The notes under the pieces were generated by a model. The model had not been told where the DNA came from, searched no databases, and saw only the letters and a list, made by a program, of their open reading frames with translations. A DNA stretch of 64,000 bases, from contig CAXTEJ010000001.1 in the NCBI GenBank assembly GCA_964243295.1, positions 173,019-237,018 on the forward strand, given 5' to 3'. The stretch is from CAXTEJ01 sp964243295 (GTDB taxonomy: Bacteria > Actinomycetota > Actinomycetes > Actinomycetales > Angustibacteraceae). Below, in pieces: positions 52,846 to 61,361 of this stretch. Numbering within the stretch: position 1 is the first letter of the stretch; each line of letters begins with the position of its first letter. Position numbers and translations under genes: made by a program.

Positions 52846-53823
52846 ATGATCGAGGTCCAGTCGGTGACCAAGAAGTACGGGGACGCAGTTGTCGTGGACG
52901 CGCTCGAGTTCGTCGTCCAGCCGGGCATCGTGACGGGGTTCCTGGGGCCGAACGGCGCCGGCAAGTCCACGACGATGCGCATGATCGCCGGGCTCGACGC
53001 GCCGACGTCCGGCCGGGTGCTGGTCAACGGCCGCGACTACCGCGAGGCCGCGGCGCCGATGTCCGAGCTAGGCATGCTGCTGGAGGCCAAGGCGGTGCAC
53101 CCCGGCCGGTCGGCGCGCGCGCACCTGCTGGCTCTCGCGCAGACCAACGGCATCACCGCCCGCCGGGTCGACGAGGTGCTCGACGAGGTCGGGCTGGCGG
53201 ACGTCGCCACGCGGCGTGCCGGCGGGTTCTCGCTGGGCATGGGGCAGCGGCTGGGTGTCGCCTCCGCCCTGCTCGGTGACCCCGAGGTCGTGGTGCTCGA
53301 CGAGCCGGTCAACGGCCTCGACCCCGAGGGCGTGATGTGGATCCGCACCATGCTGCGCTCGCTGGCCGACGAGGGCCGCACCGTGCTCGTCTCGTCGCAC
53401 CTGATGACCGAGATGGCGCTGACCGCGACCCGGCTCGTCGTCATCGGCCGCGGCCGGCTCATCGCCGACACGACCGTCGACGGCTTCGTCGCCTCCGCGT
53501 CCAACGGCTCGGTCGTCGTCCGCAGCCCGCAGGCGGCACGGCTGCGCGACGTGCTGCTCGCGCCCGACGTCACGGTCAGCAGCAACGAGGCAGGTGTGCT
53601 CGAGGTGCAGGGACTGACCGCCGAGCAGATCGGCGTCGTGGCCTTCCGTGAGCAGGTGCCGCTGCACGAGCTGTCGGTGCGCCAGCCGTCCCTGGAGGAC
53701 GCGTTCATGGAGCTCACCCGCGACTCGGTGGAGTACCGCTCCCACGGCGACCGACCCCAGACCGGCCCTCCCGGGGTGGAGACGTCGGCGTCTGCGACGG
53801 TCCGTTCGCAGGTGGCGGCATGA
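52846..53823 (+). CDS. ABC-2 exporter ATP-binding protein
   Basis: 325 residues from ATG 52846, 7 bases after GGAGGAGA. Walker A FLGPNGAGKSTTMRM, signature FSLGMGQRLGVASALLG, Walker B VVVLDEPVNGLDPEGV (PVN for PTN/PTS), and LVSSHLMTEMALTA. Members move drugs or peptides with an ABC-2 permease. The permease gene overlaps by 4 bp, and a two-component system follows, a common sensing/resistance arrangement. Confidence 0.93.
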   Translation: MIEVQSVTKKYGDAVVVDALEFVVQPGIVTGFLGPNGAGKSTTMRMIAGLDAPTSGRVLVNGRDYREAAAPMSELGMLLEAKAVHPGRSARAHLLALAQTNGITARRVDEVLDEVGLADVATRRAGGFSLGMGQRLGVASALLGDPEVVVLDEPVNGLDPEGVMWIRTMLRSLADEGRTVLVSSHLMTEMALTATRLVVIGRGRLIADTTVDGFVASASNGSVVVRSPQAARLRDVLLAPDVTVSSNEAGVLEVQGLTAEQIGVVAFREQVPLHELSVRQPSLEDAFMELTRDSVEYRSHGDRPQTGPPGVETSASATVRSQVAA

Positions 53824-54659
53824 GCACCACCGCTCCCGCCCGGACGTCGGCGCCCGGGACCCGTACCGCACCCAAGGTCACCCAGCTGGGCGTGCTGCGC
53901 TCGGAGTGGACCAAGCTGCGCTCGCTGCGCTCGACGTGGTGGACCCTGCTCATCGCCGTGGTGCTCATGGTGGGCCTCGCGGCCCTCGCCGGCGCCGTCA
54001 CGGCGAACCAGTACGCCGGCTGGGACGCGCCGCAGCGCGCCGAGGTCGACGGGCTCGGCGGGCTCGGCGTCGCGCTGTCGGGCGTCACGTTCGCGCAGCT
54101 GGCCATCGCGGTGCTCGGGGTGCTCGTCGCGACCGGCGAGTACAGCACCGGGATGGTGCGCGCCACGCTCACCGCGGTGCCCCGCCGGCTGCCGGTGCTC
54201 TGGGGCAAGATCGGCGTCTACGCCACCCTGGTCGTGCTGGTCTCGGCGGTCATGACGCTCGCCGCGTTCCTCGTGTCCCAGCCGCTGCTCAGCGGCGTCG
54301 GCCTGGACGTCGGCCTGTCGACCGACGGGGTGCTGCGCTCGCTCGTGGGCGCCGTGGGCTACCTGACCCTCGTGGGCATGATCGCGGTGGCGGTCGGGAT
54401 GCTGCTGCGCAGCACCGCCGGCGGGATCTCCGCGGTCGTCGCGGCCTTCTTCCTCGCGACGCCGCTGATCGGCCTGCTGCCCAGCTCGTGGTCCGACCCG
54501 GTGGCGCCGTACCTGCCCGGCAACGCCGGCTCGGCGATGTTCGACAGCGCGATGCTGGACGACCCGCTCTCGGCCGGTGGCGGGTTCGCCGTGATGCTGA
54601 CGTACGCGGTCGTCCTCGTCGCCGCCGCGGCGTGGCGCCTTCGGCGCACCGACGCCTGA
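53820..54659 (+). CDS. ABC-2 exporter permease
   Basis: 279 residues. Six helices. LRSEWTKLRSLRSTWWTLL at the N-terminus and ATGEYSTGMVRATLTAVPRR are the hallmark of actinobacterial ABC-2 permeases paired with the ATPase encoded immediately upstream. Probably exports a toxic peptide or lipid; the following histidine kinase and response regulator may sense the same compound. Confidence 0.92.
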   Translation: MSTTAPARTSAPGTRTAPKVTQLGVLRSEWTKLRSLRSTWWTLLIAVVLMVGLAALAGAVTANQYAGWDAPQRAEVDGLGGLGVALSGVTFAQLAIAVLGVLVATGEYSTGMVRATLTAVPRRLPVLWGKIGVYATLVVLVSAVMTLAAFLVSQPLLSGVGLDVGLSTDGVLRSLVGAVGYLTLVGMIAVAVGMLLRSTAGGISAVVAAFFLATPLIGLLPSSWSDPVAPYLPGNAGSAMFDSAMLDDPLSAGGGFAVMLTYAVVLVAAAAWRLRRTDA

Positions 54660-54690
54660 AGGACCGGTCACACTGCACGGGGAGGACTCC

Positions 54691-56318
54691 ATGAGGCGCT
54701 CGACGACCAGCTCGGCCGCACCTAGCCTGCCGGTGCCGGCCGGCTGGTTCCCCGCCCTGCTGAGCAGGCGGCCCGAGCTGGTGGACGCCGGGGTCGTGCT
54801 CGTCGTGCTGACGGGGGCCCTCGCCCGCTACTGGGAGGACCCCAGCAGCGAGCACCGAGCGCCCGTCAGCGCGGGCAGCGTCGTCTTCGACGTGGTCATC
54901 AGCCTCACCCTGCTGCGTCGGCGGCAGCGCCCGGCGGTGGTGTTCGCTCTGGTCGCGTGCCTGAGTGCGCTCCAGTCGGCGATCTTCGCCGTCGAGCCCG
55001 GGCTGGCCGTGCTCGTGGCCCTGTTCTCGCTCGCGGCCTACGACGGCCGGCGACGGCTGCTCGCCGTGGCCTTCGTCGTGCTGGAGGCCGGGGCGGCTGT
55101 CGCGGTGCTGACCTTCGCCGAGAGCCGTCGCGACGCTGCGGTGGTGGCGCTGCTGACCGGCACGGTGACGTCGGCGGTCGCGCTCGGCGTCTACCAGCGC
55201 ACCCGCCGCGCCTACCTGGCGTCCCTCGTCGAGCGCGCGGCGCGGCTGGAGGTCGAGCGTGACCAGCAGGCCCAGCTCGCGGCCGCAGCCGAGCGCGCCC
55301 GCATCGCCCGCGAGCTGCACGACGTCGTCGCCCACAGCCTGACCGTGATGATCGCCCTGACCGACGGTGCGGCCTACGTCGCTGGCGCGCCCGAGCCGTC
55401 CCGCCGGGCGGTCATGGCGGCCTCGGCGGCCGGGCGGCAGGCGCTGGCCGAGATGCGCCGCCTCGTCGGGGTGCTGCGCTCCGACGACCCGACGTCCACG
55501 GCGCCCCAGCCGGGGTTCGCGCAGGTCGAGCAGCTGGTCGAGCAGACCCGTGCCGCCGGGCTGCCGGTCGACCTGGTCATCACCGGCCACGTTCCCGAGC
55601 TGCCGCCGAGCGCCGGGCTCACGATCTACCGGGTCATCCAGGAGTCGCTGACCAACGTGCGCAAGCACGCGCCGGACGCCGGCTCGGTCACCGTCCGCAT
55701 CGTGTTCGGCGACGGCACGGTGGACGCCGACGGCACGGTGGCTGCTGCCGGCACGGTGGAGGTGGAGGTCACCGACGACGGCGCCGGCGGTGTCGGTGGG
55801 NNNNNNNNNNNNNNNNNNNNNNNNNNNNNNNNNNNNNNNNNNNNNNNNNNNNNNNNNNNNNNNNNNNNNNNNNNNNNNNNNNNNNNNNNNNNNNNNNNNN
55901 TGCCGGCACGGTGGAGGTGGAGGTCACCGACGACGGCGCCGGCGGTGTCGGTGGGGCTGCTGGCGCTCGTGCCGACGCAGCCGCCCGTGCCCTGGGCGGC
56001 TCCCCGGCGGCAGCGGGCGGCGTCACCGTCGCCGACCCCGGCGAGCGTCGGCGCAGCCTTCGCAGTGGGGAAGGACCGGGCCACGGGCTGCTCGGCATGC
56101 GCGAGCGCACCGGCCTGTTCGGGGGCACCGTCGAGGCCGGCCGCGTGACCGGCGGCGGGTGGCGCGTCCGCGCGCGCTGGCAGCTGCCGCCGCACGCCGA
56201 CGACCCGGCGACCTCGTCGGCCCGAGAGCCGGCGGCCGAGCCGGTCCTCGCGACCGCTGCCGCGGCCACCCCGCCGCTGGAGGCCCCACCGTGCATCCGG
56301 AGCAGGGCGGTCCGGTGA
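54691..56318 (+). CDS. NarL-type two-component histidine kinase, interrupted by an assembly gap
   Basis: The first 370 codons lead into the N-run at 55801. Four to five N-terminal helices, then the HisKA_3 phospho-acceptor RIARELHDVVAHSLTVMI (His210) and LTIYRVIQESLTNVRKHAP of the ATPase domain with VTDDGAGG. After the gap the same frame resumes through GPGHGLLGMRERTGLFGGTV, the G2 box. Removing one copy of the 55-bp sequence repeated on both sides of the N-run plus the Ns (155 bases) keeps the frame, giving 490 residues. So the gene is intact. Its stop overlaps the response-regulator start (GTGA). Confidence 0.9.
55746..55955 (+). repeat. 55-bp identical flanks of a 100-N scaffold gap
   Basis: Bases 55746-55800 equal 55901-55955 exactly, separated by N at 55801-55900. 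The segment begins TGCCGGCACGGTGGAGGTGG. It looks like the overlap of two contig ends, not a biological repeat. The neighbouring sequence has GGCACGGTGG three times, which may have stopped the assembler. Confidence 0.9.
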
Positions 56319-56989
56319 GCATCCGCATCCTGCTGGTGGACGACCAGCCCATGCTGCGCGTCGGGTTCCGGATGGTCCTCGGGTCGCAGGACGACATGGA
56401 GGTGGTCGGCGAGGCCGGCGACGGCGCCCAGGCGGTGCAGGCCGTGGCCACCCTGCGCCCGGACGTCGTGCTGATGGACGTGCGGATGCCGGGCATGGAC
56501 GGCATCGAGGCCACACGGCGGATCACCGCGACGACGAGCACCGCACGCGTCGTGATCCTCACGACGTTCGACCTCGACGAGTACGCCTACGCCGGCCTGC
56601 AGGCGGGGGCCAGCGGGTTCCTGCTCAAGGACGTGCCGCCGCCGGACCTGCTGTCGGCCATCCGCTCGGTCGCCAGCGGCGACGCCGTCGTCTCCCCCCG
56701 CGTCACCCGGCGGCTGCTGGACGCCTTCGCCGACAAGCTCCCGGCCGAGCCCGGTGGCGCGCCGTCGACCGGTGACCCGATGCTGGCCCGGCTGACCGAC
56801 CGCGAGCGCGACGTGCTCGACCAGGTGGTGCTCGGTCTGTCGAACGCCGAGATCGCGGCGGCTCTGGTGATGAGCGAGGGAACGGTCAAGACGCACATCG
56901 GCCGGATCCTCGCCAAGCTGGAGCTGCGCGACCGGGTGCAGGTCGTCGTCTGGGCCTATCGCAACGGGCTCGCGCGACCCGGTGCCTGA
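56315..56989 (+). CDS. NarL/LuxR-family response regulator
   Basis: 224 residues from GTG 56315 (GTGA overlap with the kinase stop; GTG 56291 is an alternative). Receiver: ILLVDDQPMLRVGF, phosphoacceptor Asp55 in VVLMDVRMPGMDG and conserved Lys in GFLLKDVPP. C-terminal LuxR helix-turn-helix: LTDRERDVLDQVVLGLSNAE and SEGTVKTHIGRIL. It would be phosphorylated by the partner kinase and control the adjacent ABC exporter. Confidence 0.95.
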   Translation: MSIRILLVDDQPMLRVGFRMVLGSQDDMEVVGEAGDGAQAVQAVATLRPDVVLMDVRMPGMDGIEATRRITATTSTARVVILTTFDLDEYAYAGLQAGASGFLLKDVPPPDLLSAIRSVASGDAVVSPRVTRRLLDAFADKLPAEPGGAPSTGDPMLARLTDRERDVLDQVVLGLSNAEIAAALVMSEGTVKTHIGRILAKLELRDRVQVVVWAYRNGLARPGA

Positions 56990-56995
56990 GCCCGC

Positions 56996-57436
56996 TCAGC
57001 CGCCCATCGCGTGCAGCGAGTCCGCAGCGATCGTGAGCACGACACGCACCTGCTCGCGGCCGCCGTACCAGGGGTACGGGCCACCGGTGTAGCGCTGCGA
57101 CAGCGCCTCGATGTGCTCGGCGCCGCCGTCCGTGGTGGCCGAGAGGACGCGCCCGCGCACCGCCCAGTAGGCCGAGGGGTTGGCCGGGTCGGAGACGGTG
57201 ACCGCCACGCGGGGGTCGCGCTCGACGTTGCGCGTCTTCTGGTAGCCCTGCACGGTGTTGAGCACCACGTGCCGCCCGTCGGTGTCGGCCCACAGCTGGG
57301 TCAGCTGGGGCGAGCCGTCGGGCATCGTGGTCGCCAGGTAGCAGGTCGCGCGCTGCCCGAGCAGCCGCACGAGCGCGGGCGGCAGCTCGAGCCCGTCGGT
57401 GCCGGCGTGGCCGTGGGTGTCGGGCGAGGTCGTCAT
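56996..57436 (-). CDS. Pyridoxamine-5'-phosphate-oxidase-fold (F420/FMN) protein
   Basis: 146 residues from ATG 57436. The split-barrel fold is shown by CYLATTMPDGSPQLTQLWAD, VVLNTVQGYQKTRNVERDPR and VAVTVSDPANPSAYWAVRGR. The KTRNVERDPRVAV segment is typical of PPOX-class F420-dependent enzymes of actinobacteria. Convergent with the response regulator, six bases apart. Confidence 0.88.
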   Translation of the reverse strand: MTTSPDTHGHAGTDGLELPPALVRLLGQRATCYLATTMPDGSPQLTQLWADTDGRHVVLNTVQGYQKTRNVERDPRVAVTVSDPANPSAYWAVRGRVLSATTDGGAEHIEALSQRYTGGPYPWYGGREQVRVVLTIAADSLHAMGG

Positions 57437-57773
57437 GCGGGGTCCGTCCGGTCTGGGCCGTCGGGGTCTGGGCCGTCGGTCCGACCGTACGCCCCGTTCG
57501 CCGACAGCCGCCGACATCGGCCGCAACGATCCTTCCAGGCGTACGTGAGGACGCCCGCCTTCGCGCGATCAGCCCTGTCAGCGCGTGCTCCCCCCCAGCC
57601 AGGAACGCCGAGCTGGACGCCGGTGTGCTCGCTGTGGGGGGAGTGGTGTGCTGCCGGCGGACGGGTGTCGTCGACGTGGCAGCGCGACTGACGAGCTGGC
57701 TCGACCCGCTGTCACCGCCGGGCCAAGGTGCTGACAGCTTGCCCTGGTGCAGGACGCCGGGGAGGGTGTGGCC
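57437..57773. other. Divergent intergenic region
   Basis: About 340 bases between the PNPOx-like gene and the epoxide hydrolase. CTCCCCCC (57588-57595) and GGGGGGAG (57636-57643) form a long-range inverted repeat. CTGTCACC and GGTG-CT-GACAG (57711-57737) form an imperfect inverted repeat that could be an operator for the hydrolase gene. No gene seen. Confidence 0.4.
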
Positions 57774-58943
57774 ATGTCCGTCTCGGTGGAACCGGTGGAG
57801 ATCCTGTTCGATCGAGGACAGCTGGCGGACCTGCGCGAGCGGTTGGCCCGCACTCGCTGGGCCGGCTCGGGAGTCGACGGCTGGGCCGCCGGCGTCCCGG
57901 ACGCGTGGTTGCGAGACCTCGTCGCGGCATGGGAGTCCTTCGACGTGGCCGCTTTCGGGGCCCGGCTCGACGCGCTCGAGCACCTGCGCGTCGACGTGGA
58001 CGGTCAGGTCGTCCACGTGATGCGCCGCCGTGGCGAGGGCCCGAACCCCACGCCGTTGGTCCTCACGCACGGGTGGCCCGGCTCCTTCTGCGAGTACCTC
58101 CCCCTCATCGAGCGGCTGGCCGACCCGGTGGCTCACGGTGGCGACGCGGCGGACGCCTTCGACGTCGTCGTGCCATCGCTGCCCGGGTTCGGGTTCTCGG
58201 CTCCGCCGCTGATGCCCGGTGGTCTGCCGGCCGAGCACGTCGCCGAGCTGTGGCACCGGATCATGGGGGAGGGCCTGGGTCACCGGCGCTACGCCGCGCA
58301 CGGAAGTGACCTGGGAGCCGGCGTCACCGCCTGGTTGGCGCGGCGGCATCCCGAAGCCGTCATCGGCATCCACCTGGCGACGCCCGGGCTCGCCCTGCCG
58401 CCGCAGCCATGGACGTCGGACGAGGCCGAGCACGCCTGCGAGCTGGAGCGATGGACCGCGCAGGAGGGTGGGTACGCGCACCAGCAGGCGACGAAGCCGG
58501 CCACGCTCGCCGCTGGGCTGCAGGACTCGCCGGCCGGGCTCGCCGCGTGGATCGGGGAGAAGGTCGTCGCCTGGAGCAGCACCGACGAGCGGGGAGAGCC
58601 GATGTTCGACCGAGATCTGCTGCTCGGGACACTGACGCTGTACTGGACGACCGGGACCATCATGACCTCGCTGCTCCCGTACTGGGTCTACCGCCATCGA
58701 GATGACAGCGCACTGCCCGCTGGTGAGCAGCCCCCGGTGCCGACGGCCGTGACCATCTTCGGCGGCGAACGCGTGCCGTTCCCCAAGCCGCCTCGCGAGC
58801 TCGCGGAGCGCTACTTCACCGTCACCGCCTGGGCCGAGCACGACCGTGGCGGCCACTTCCCCGCCGTCGCTGAGCCGCAGCTGCTCGCCCAGACCCTGCG
58901 GGAGGTGTTCCGGCCGCTCAGAGCCGCATCGCCCACCGGGTGA
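57774..58943 (+). CDS. Epoxide hydrolase (EHN-domain alpha/beta hydrolase)
   Basis: 389 residues from ATG 57774, with GGAGG about 9 bases before; GTG 57747 would add nine residues. The N-terminal EHN domain (DLRERLARTRWAGS...WLRDLVAAWESFD) precedes the hydrolase core: LTHGWPGSFCEYLPL (oxyanion HGxP), PSLPGFGFSAPP, the nucleophile Asp in AAHGSDLGAGVTAWL, and the C-terminal His in HDRGGHFPAV. Opens epoxides or related juvenile-hormone-like substrates. Cytoplasmic, single gene unit. Confidence 0.92.
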   Translation: MSVSVEPVEILFDRGQLADLRERLARTRWAGSGVDGWAAGVPDAWLRDLVAAWESFDVAAFGARLDALEHLRVDVDGQVVHVMRRRGEGPNPTPLVLTHGWPGSFCEYLPLIERLADPVAHGGDAADAFDVVVPSLPGFGFSAPPLMPGGLPAEHVAELWHRIMGEGLGHRRYAAHGSDLGAGVTAWLARRHPEAVIGIHLATPGLALPPQPWTSDEAEHACELERWTAQEGGYAHQQATKPATLAAGLQDSPAGLAAWIGEKVVAWSSTDERGEPMFDRDLLLGTLTLYWTTGTIMTSLLPYWVYRHRDDSALPAGEQPPVPTAVTIFGGERVPFPKPPRELAERYFTVTAWAEHDRGGHFPAVAEPQLLAQTLREVFRPLRAASPTG

Positions 58944-59002
58944 CGATGCCGCCTTCTGCGCGCCTCTGCGGCCCGCGCTAGACACCGCGATACGGTCCGA
59001 TC

Positions 59003-60217
59003 GTGGACCCCGTGCTCAACCCCTACGCCCCCGGCGCCGGCCAGCGCCCGCCCGAGCTCGCCGGCCGCGACGACGAGCTGACCGCCTTCGACGTCGTCCT
59101 GGAGCGGGTCTCGCGCGGTCGCCCCGAGCGGTCGCTGGTGCTGACCGGGCTGCGCGGTGTCGGCAAGACCGTGCTGCTCGGCGCGCTGCGGTCGGCCGCG
59201 GTGCGCCGCAGCTGGGGCACCGGCAAGCTCGAGGCGCGGCCCGACACCTCATTGCGCCGGCAGCTGTCGGCGGCGCTGCACCTCGCGGTGCGCGAGCTGG
59301 GCGGCCGCGGCGACGACACCGACCACGTGCTCGGGGTGCTGAAGGCCTTCGCCCAGCGCGACGCCGGCCCGGCCAGCAAGCTGCGCGACCGCTGGCAGCC
59401 GGGCATCGACGTCCCCGCCGTCACCGGCCGCGCCGACTCCGGTGACATCGAGATCGACCTGGTCGAGCTGCTCGGCGACGTCGCTGGGCTCGCCGCCGAC
59501 ACCGGGCGCGGCGTCGCGGTCTTTCTCGACGAGATGCAGGACATCGGCCCGGACGACGTCTCCGCCCTGTGCGCGGCCTGCCACGAGATCTCGCAGCAGC
59601 GCCTCCCGCTGATCGTGGTGGGTGCGGGCCTGCCCCACCTGCCGGCGGTGCTGTCGGCCAGCAAGTCCTACAGCGAGCGGCTGTTCCGCTACGCCCGCAT
59701 CGACCGGCTCGACCGCGCCGCCGCCGACCTCGCCCTCGAGGCCCCGGCCCGCGACGAGGACGCGGCGTGGCGGCCCGAGGCCCTGGCCGCGATGTACGAC
59801 GCCACCGCCGGCTACCCGTACTTCGTCCAGGCCTACGGCAAGGCCGCGTGGGACGTCGCCACCGGCTCGCCGATCAGCCTCGACGACGTGCGCGTCGCCG
59901 CACCCGTCGCCGAGGCCGAGCTCGCGGTCGGCTTCTTCGGCTCGCGCTTCGAGCGGGCGACGCCGGGCGAGCGCGAGTACCTGCGGGCCATGGCGGACGT
60001 CGCGCACGACCTCGCCGGGGCCACCGCCGCACCGGCACCCGGCGCTGTCGACCAGGTGCCGACGTCCGCGGTCGCCGACCACCTGGCCCGCAAGCCCCAG
60101 TCGCTGTCGCCGGCCCGCGACGCGCTGCTGAAGAAGGGGCTGGTCTACTCAGCCGAGCGCGGCCAGATCGCGTTCACCGTGCCGCACTTCGGGCGCTACC
60201 TGCGCGCCCACGGCTGA
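59003..60217 (+). CDS. AAA/STAND-type ATPase with C-terminal winged helix
   Basis: 404 residues from GTG 59003. Walker A is LTGLRGVGKTVLL (about 48-60) and Walker B VAVFLDEMQDIGPDD, with sensor-like IVVGAGLPHLPAVLS. The C-terminal end VADHLARKPQSLSPARDALL and GLVYSAERGQIAFTVPHFG looks like a winged helix. This layout occurs in stand-alone archaeal-type ATPases and in some mobile-element or toxin-linked ATPases. No partner gene nearby; function unknown. Confidence 0.82.
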   Translation: MDPVLNPYAPGAGQRPPELAGRDDELTAFDVVLERVSRGRPERSLVLTGLRGVGKTVLLGALRSAAVRRSWGTGKLEARPDTSLRRQLSAALHLAVRELGGRGDDTDHVLGVLKAFAQRDAGPASKLRDRWQPGIDVPAVTGRADSGDIEIDLVELLGDVAGLAADTGRGVAVFLDEMQDIGPDDVSALCAACHEISQQRLPLIVVGAGLPHLPAVLSASKSYSERLFRYARIDRLDRAAADLALEAPARDEDAAWRPEALAAMYDATAGYPYFVQAYGKAAWDVATGSPISLDDVRVAAPVAEAELAVGFFGSRFERATPGEREYLRAMADVAHDLAGATAAPAPGAVDQVPTSAVADHLARKPQSLSPARDALLKKGLVYSAERGQIAFTVPHFGRYLRAHG

Positions 60218-60223
60218 CGCGGG

Positions 60224-60982
60224 TCAGGCCGGCACGACCGCGCGGCCGATGACCCGGTCGTAGAGCAGGGCCGCCGCGACACCGCCCAGCAGCGGGGCCA
60301 GCAGGTAGACCCAGAACGCCTCGAAGTGCGCCGCGACGATCTCGGGGCCGAGGGCGCGCACCGGGTTGACCGAACCGCCGGTGATCGGACCGCCGATGAG
60401 CACGGCCGACACGAGCGCGAAGCCGATGGCGACGGGTGCGACCGCGGCGGCCTTCGGGTCGCTCGTCACCGCGATGATCACGAAGACCAGCAGGAAGGTG
60501 ATGAAGGCCTCGACGAGGAAGGCCCGGCCGTCGCTGATGCCCTCGGTGGGGGCCGGTGCGCCGAGCCGGGCCAGGCGACGCGCGTCGCCGCCGAACGTCG
60601 CCCAGGTGGCGAGGGCCGCGAGCACCGCCCCGACGAGCTGGAACCCGACGTACGCCGGCACCGCCCGCCAGGCGAACCGGCCCGTGACCGCGAGACCCAC
60701 CGTGACGGCCGGGTTGAGGTGCGCCCCGCTGACGCCGCCGAGCGCGGCGACCATGGCGGCGAGGCAGAAGCCGAAGGCGAGGGCGATCGCGAGGCTGTCC
60801 GGGGGGGCGCCAGCGGTCTGCCGGCCGAGGTTGGCGGCGACCGCGGTGGCCGTGCCGGTGTAGATCAGGAAGAAGGCGCCCACCATCTCGGCGAGGCCGG
60901 TGCGGGTGAGGTTGGTGGTGCTCAGCGGCGGGGCAGCGTCAGACCCCGAGTCGGTGCCGGCAGGTGCGGGTCGGGCGGCCAT
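60224..60982 (-). CDS. MIP-family aquaporin/glycerol channel
   Basis: 252 residues from ATG 60982 (GAGG upstream). Six helices and two half-helix motifs: SGAHLNPAVTVGLAV (NPA) and GGSVNPVRALGPEIV (NPV in place of the second NPA). The variant second motif is common in actinobacterial members but may shift selectivity. Conducts water or small solutes across the membrane. Converges with the ATPase gene, six bases apart. Confidence 0.92.
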   Translation of the reverse strand: MAARPAPAGTDSGSDAAPPLSTTNLTRTGLAEMVGAFFLIYTGTATAVAANLGRQTAGAPPDSLAIALAFGFCLAAMVAALGGVSGAHLNPAVTVGLAVTGRFAWRAVPAYVGFQLVGAVLAALATWATFGGDARRLARLGAPAPTEGISDGRAFLVEAFITFLLVFVIIAVTSDPKAAAVAPVAIGFALVSAVLIGGPITGGSVNPVRALGPEIVAAHFEAFWVYLLAPLLGGVAAALLYDRVIGRAVVPA

Positions 60983-61107
60983 GGGTGTCCTCACGGGCGA
61001 TGGGGCCCGCGTGGGCGGGCCCGTCGGGTGTCGACACGAGGTGTCGCCACGATCTACCCGGGCGCCGCAGAACTAACCTTCGCGCGTAAGCGCAGCGTTG
61101 AGACGGA

Positions 61108-61278
61108 TCAGGCCGGCACCATGAGCCCGCGGACGCGGACGACGAGGGTGTCGGGGATGGTGAGCAGACCGTGGTCGACGCGCGCGTGGTCGGCGACCTC
61201 GGCGAGCACCTGATCCTCGTCGCCGCGGAAGGTGCGGGTGCAGCCGGGGATCACGTCACCGCAGGCGAACTGCTTCAT
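61108..61278 (-). CDS. Small DUF1059-family protein
   Basis: 56 residues from ATG 61278, with GAGGAG a few bases upstream. MKQFACGDVIPGCTRTF with paired cysteines, then EDQVLAEVADHARVDHG and LVVRVRGLM fit the DUF1059 pattern (short metal/ligand-binding proteins in actinobacteria). Single small gene, likely its own unit between the EAL gene and the aquaporin. Confidence 0.85.
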   Translation of the reverse strand: MKQFACGDVIPGCTRTFRGDEDQVLAEVADHARVDHGLLTIPDTLVVRVRGLMVPA

Positions 61279-61361
61279 GCTGGCTCCTCGAGGGTCTGGG
61301 TGGGCGACGTCGTGGCGGGGCGCGGGGGCGACGGTCGCGGCATCGCGGTCGTATCGGTCGC

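Noticed and set aside
55790..56989. A 399-codon frame running through the N-gap into the response regulator
   Set aside because: The N-run hides stops and the part before 56315 is the kinase gene in another frame.
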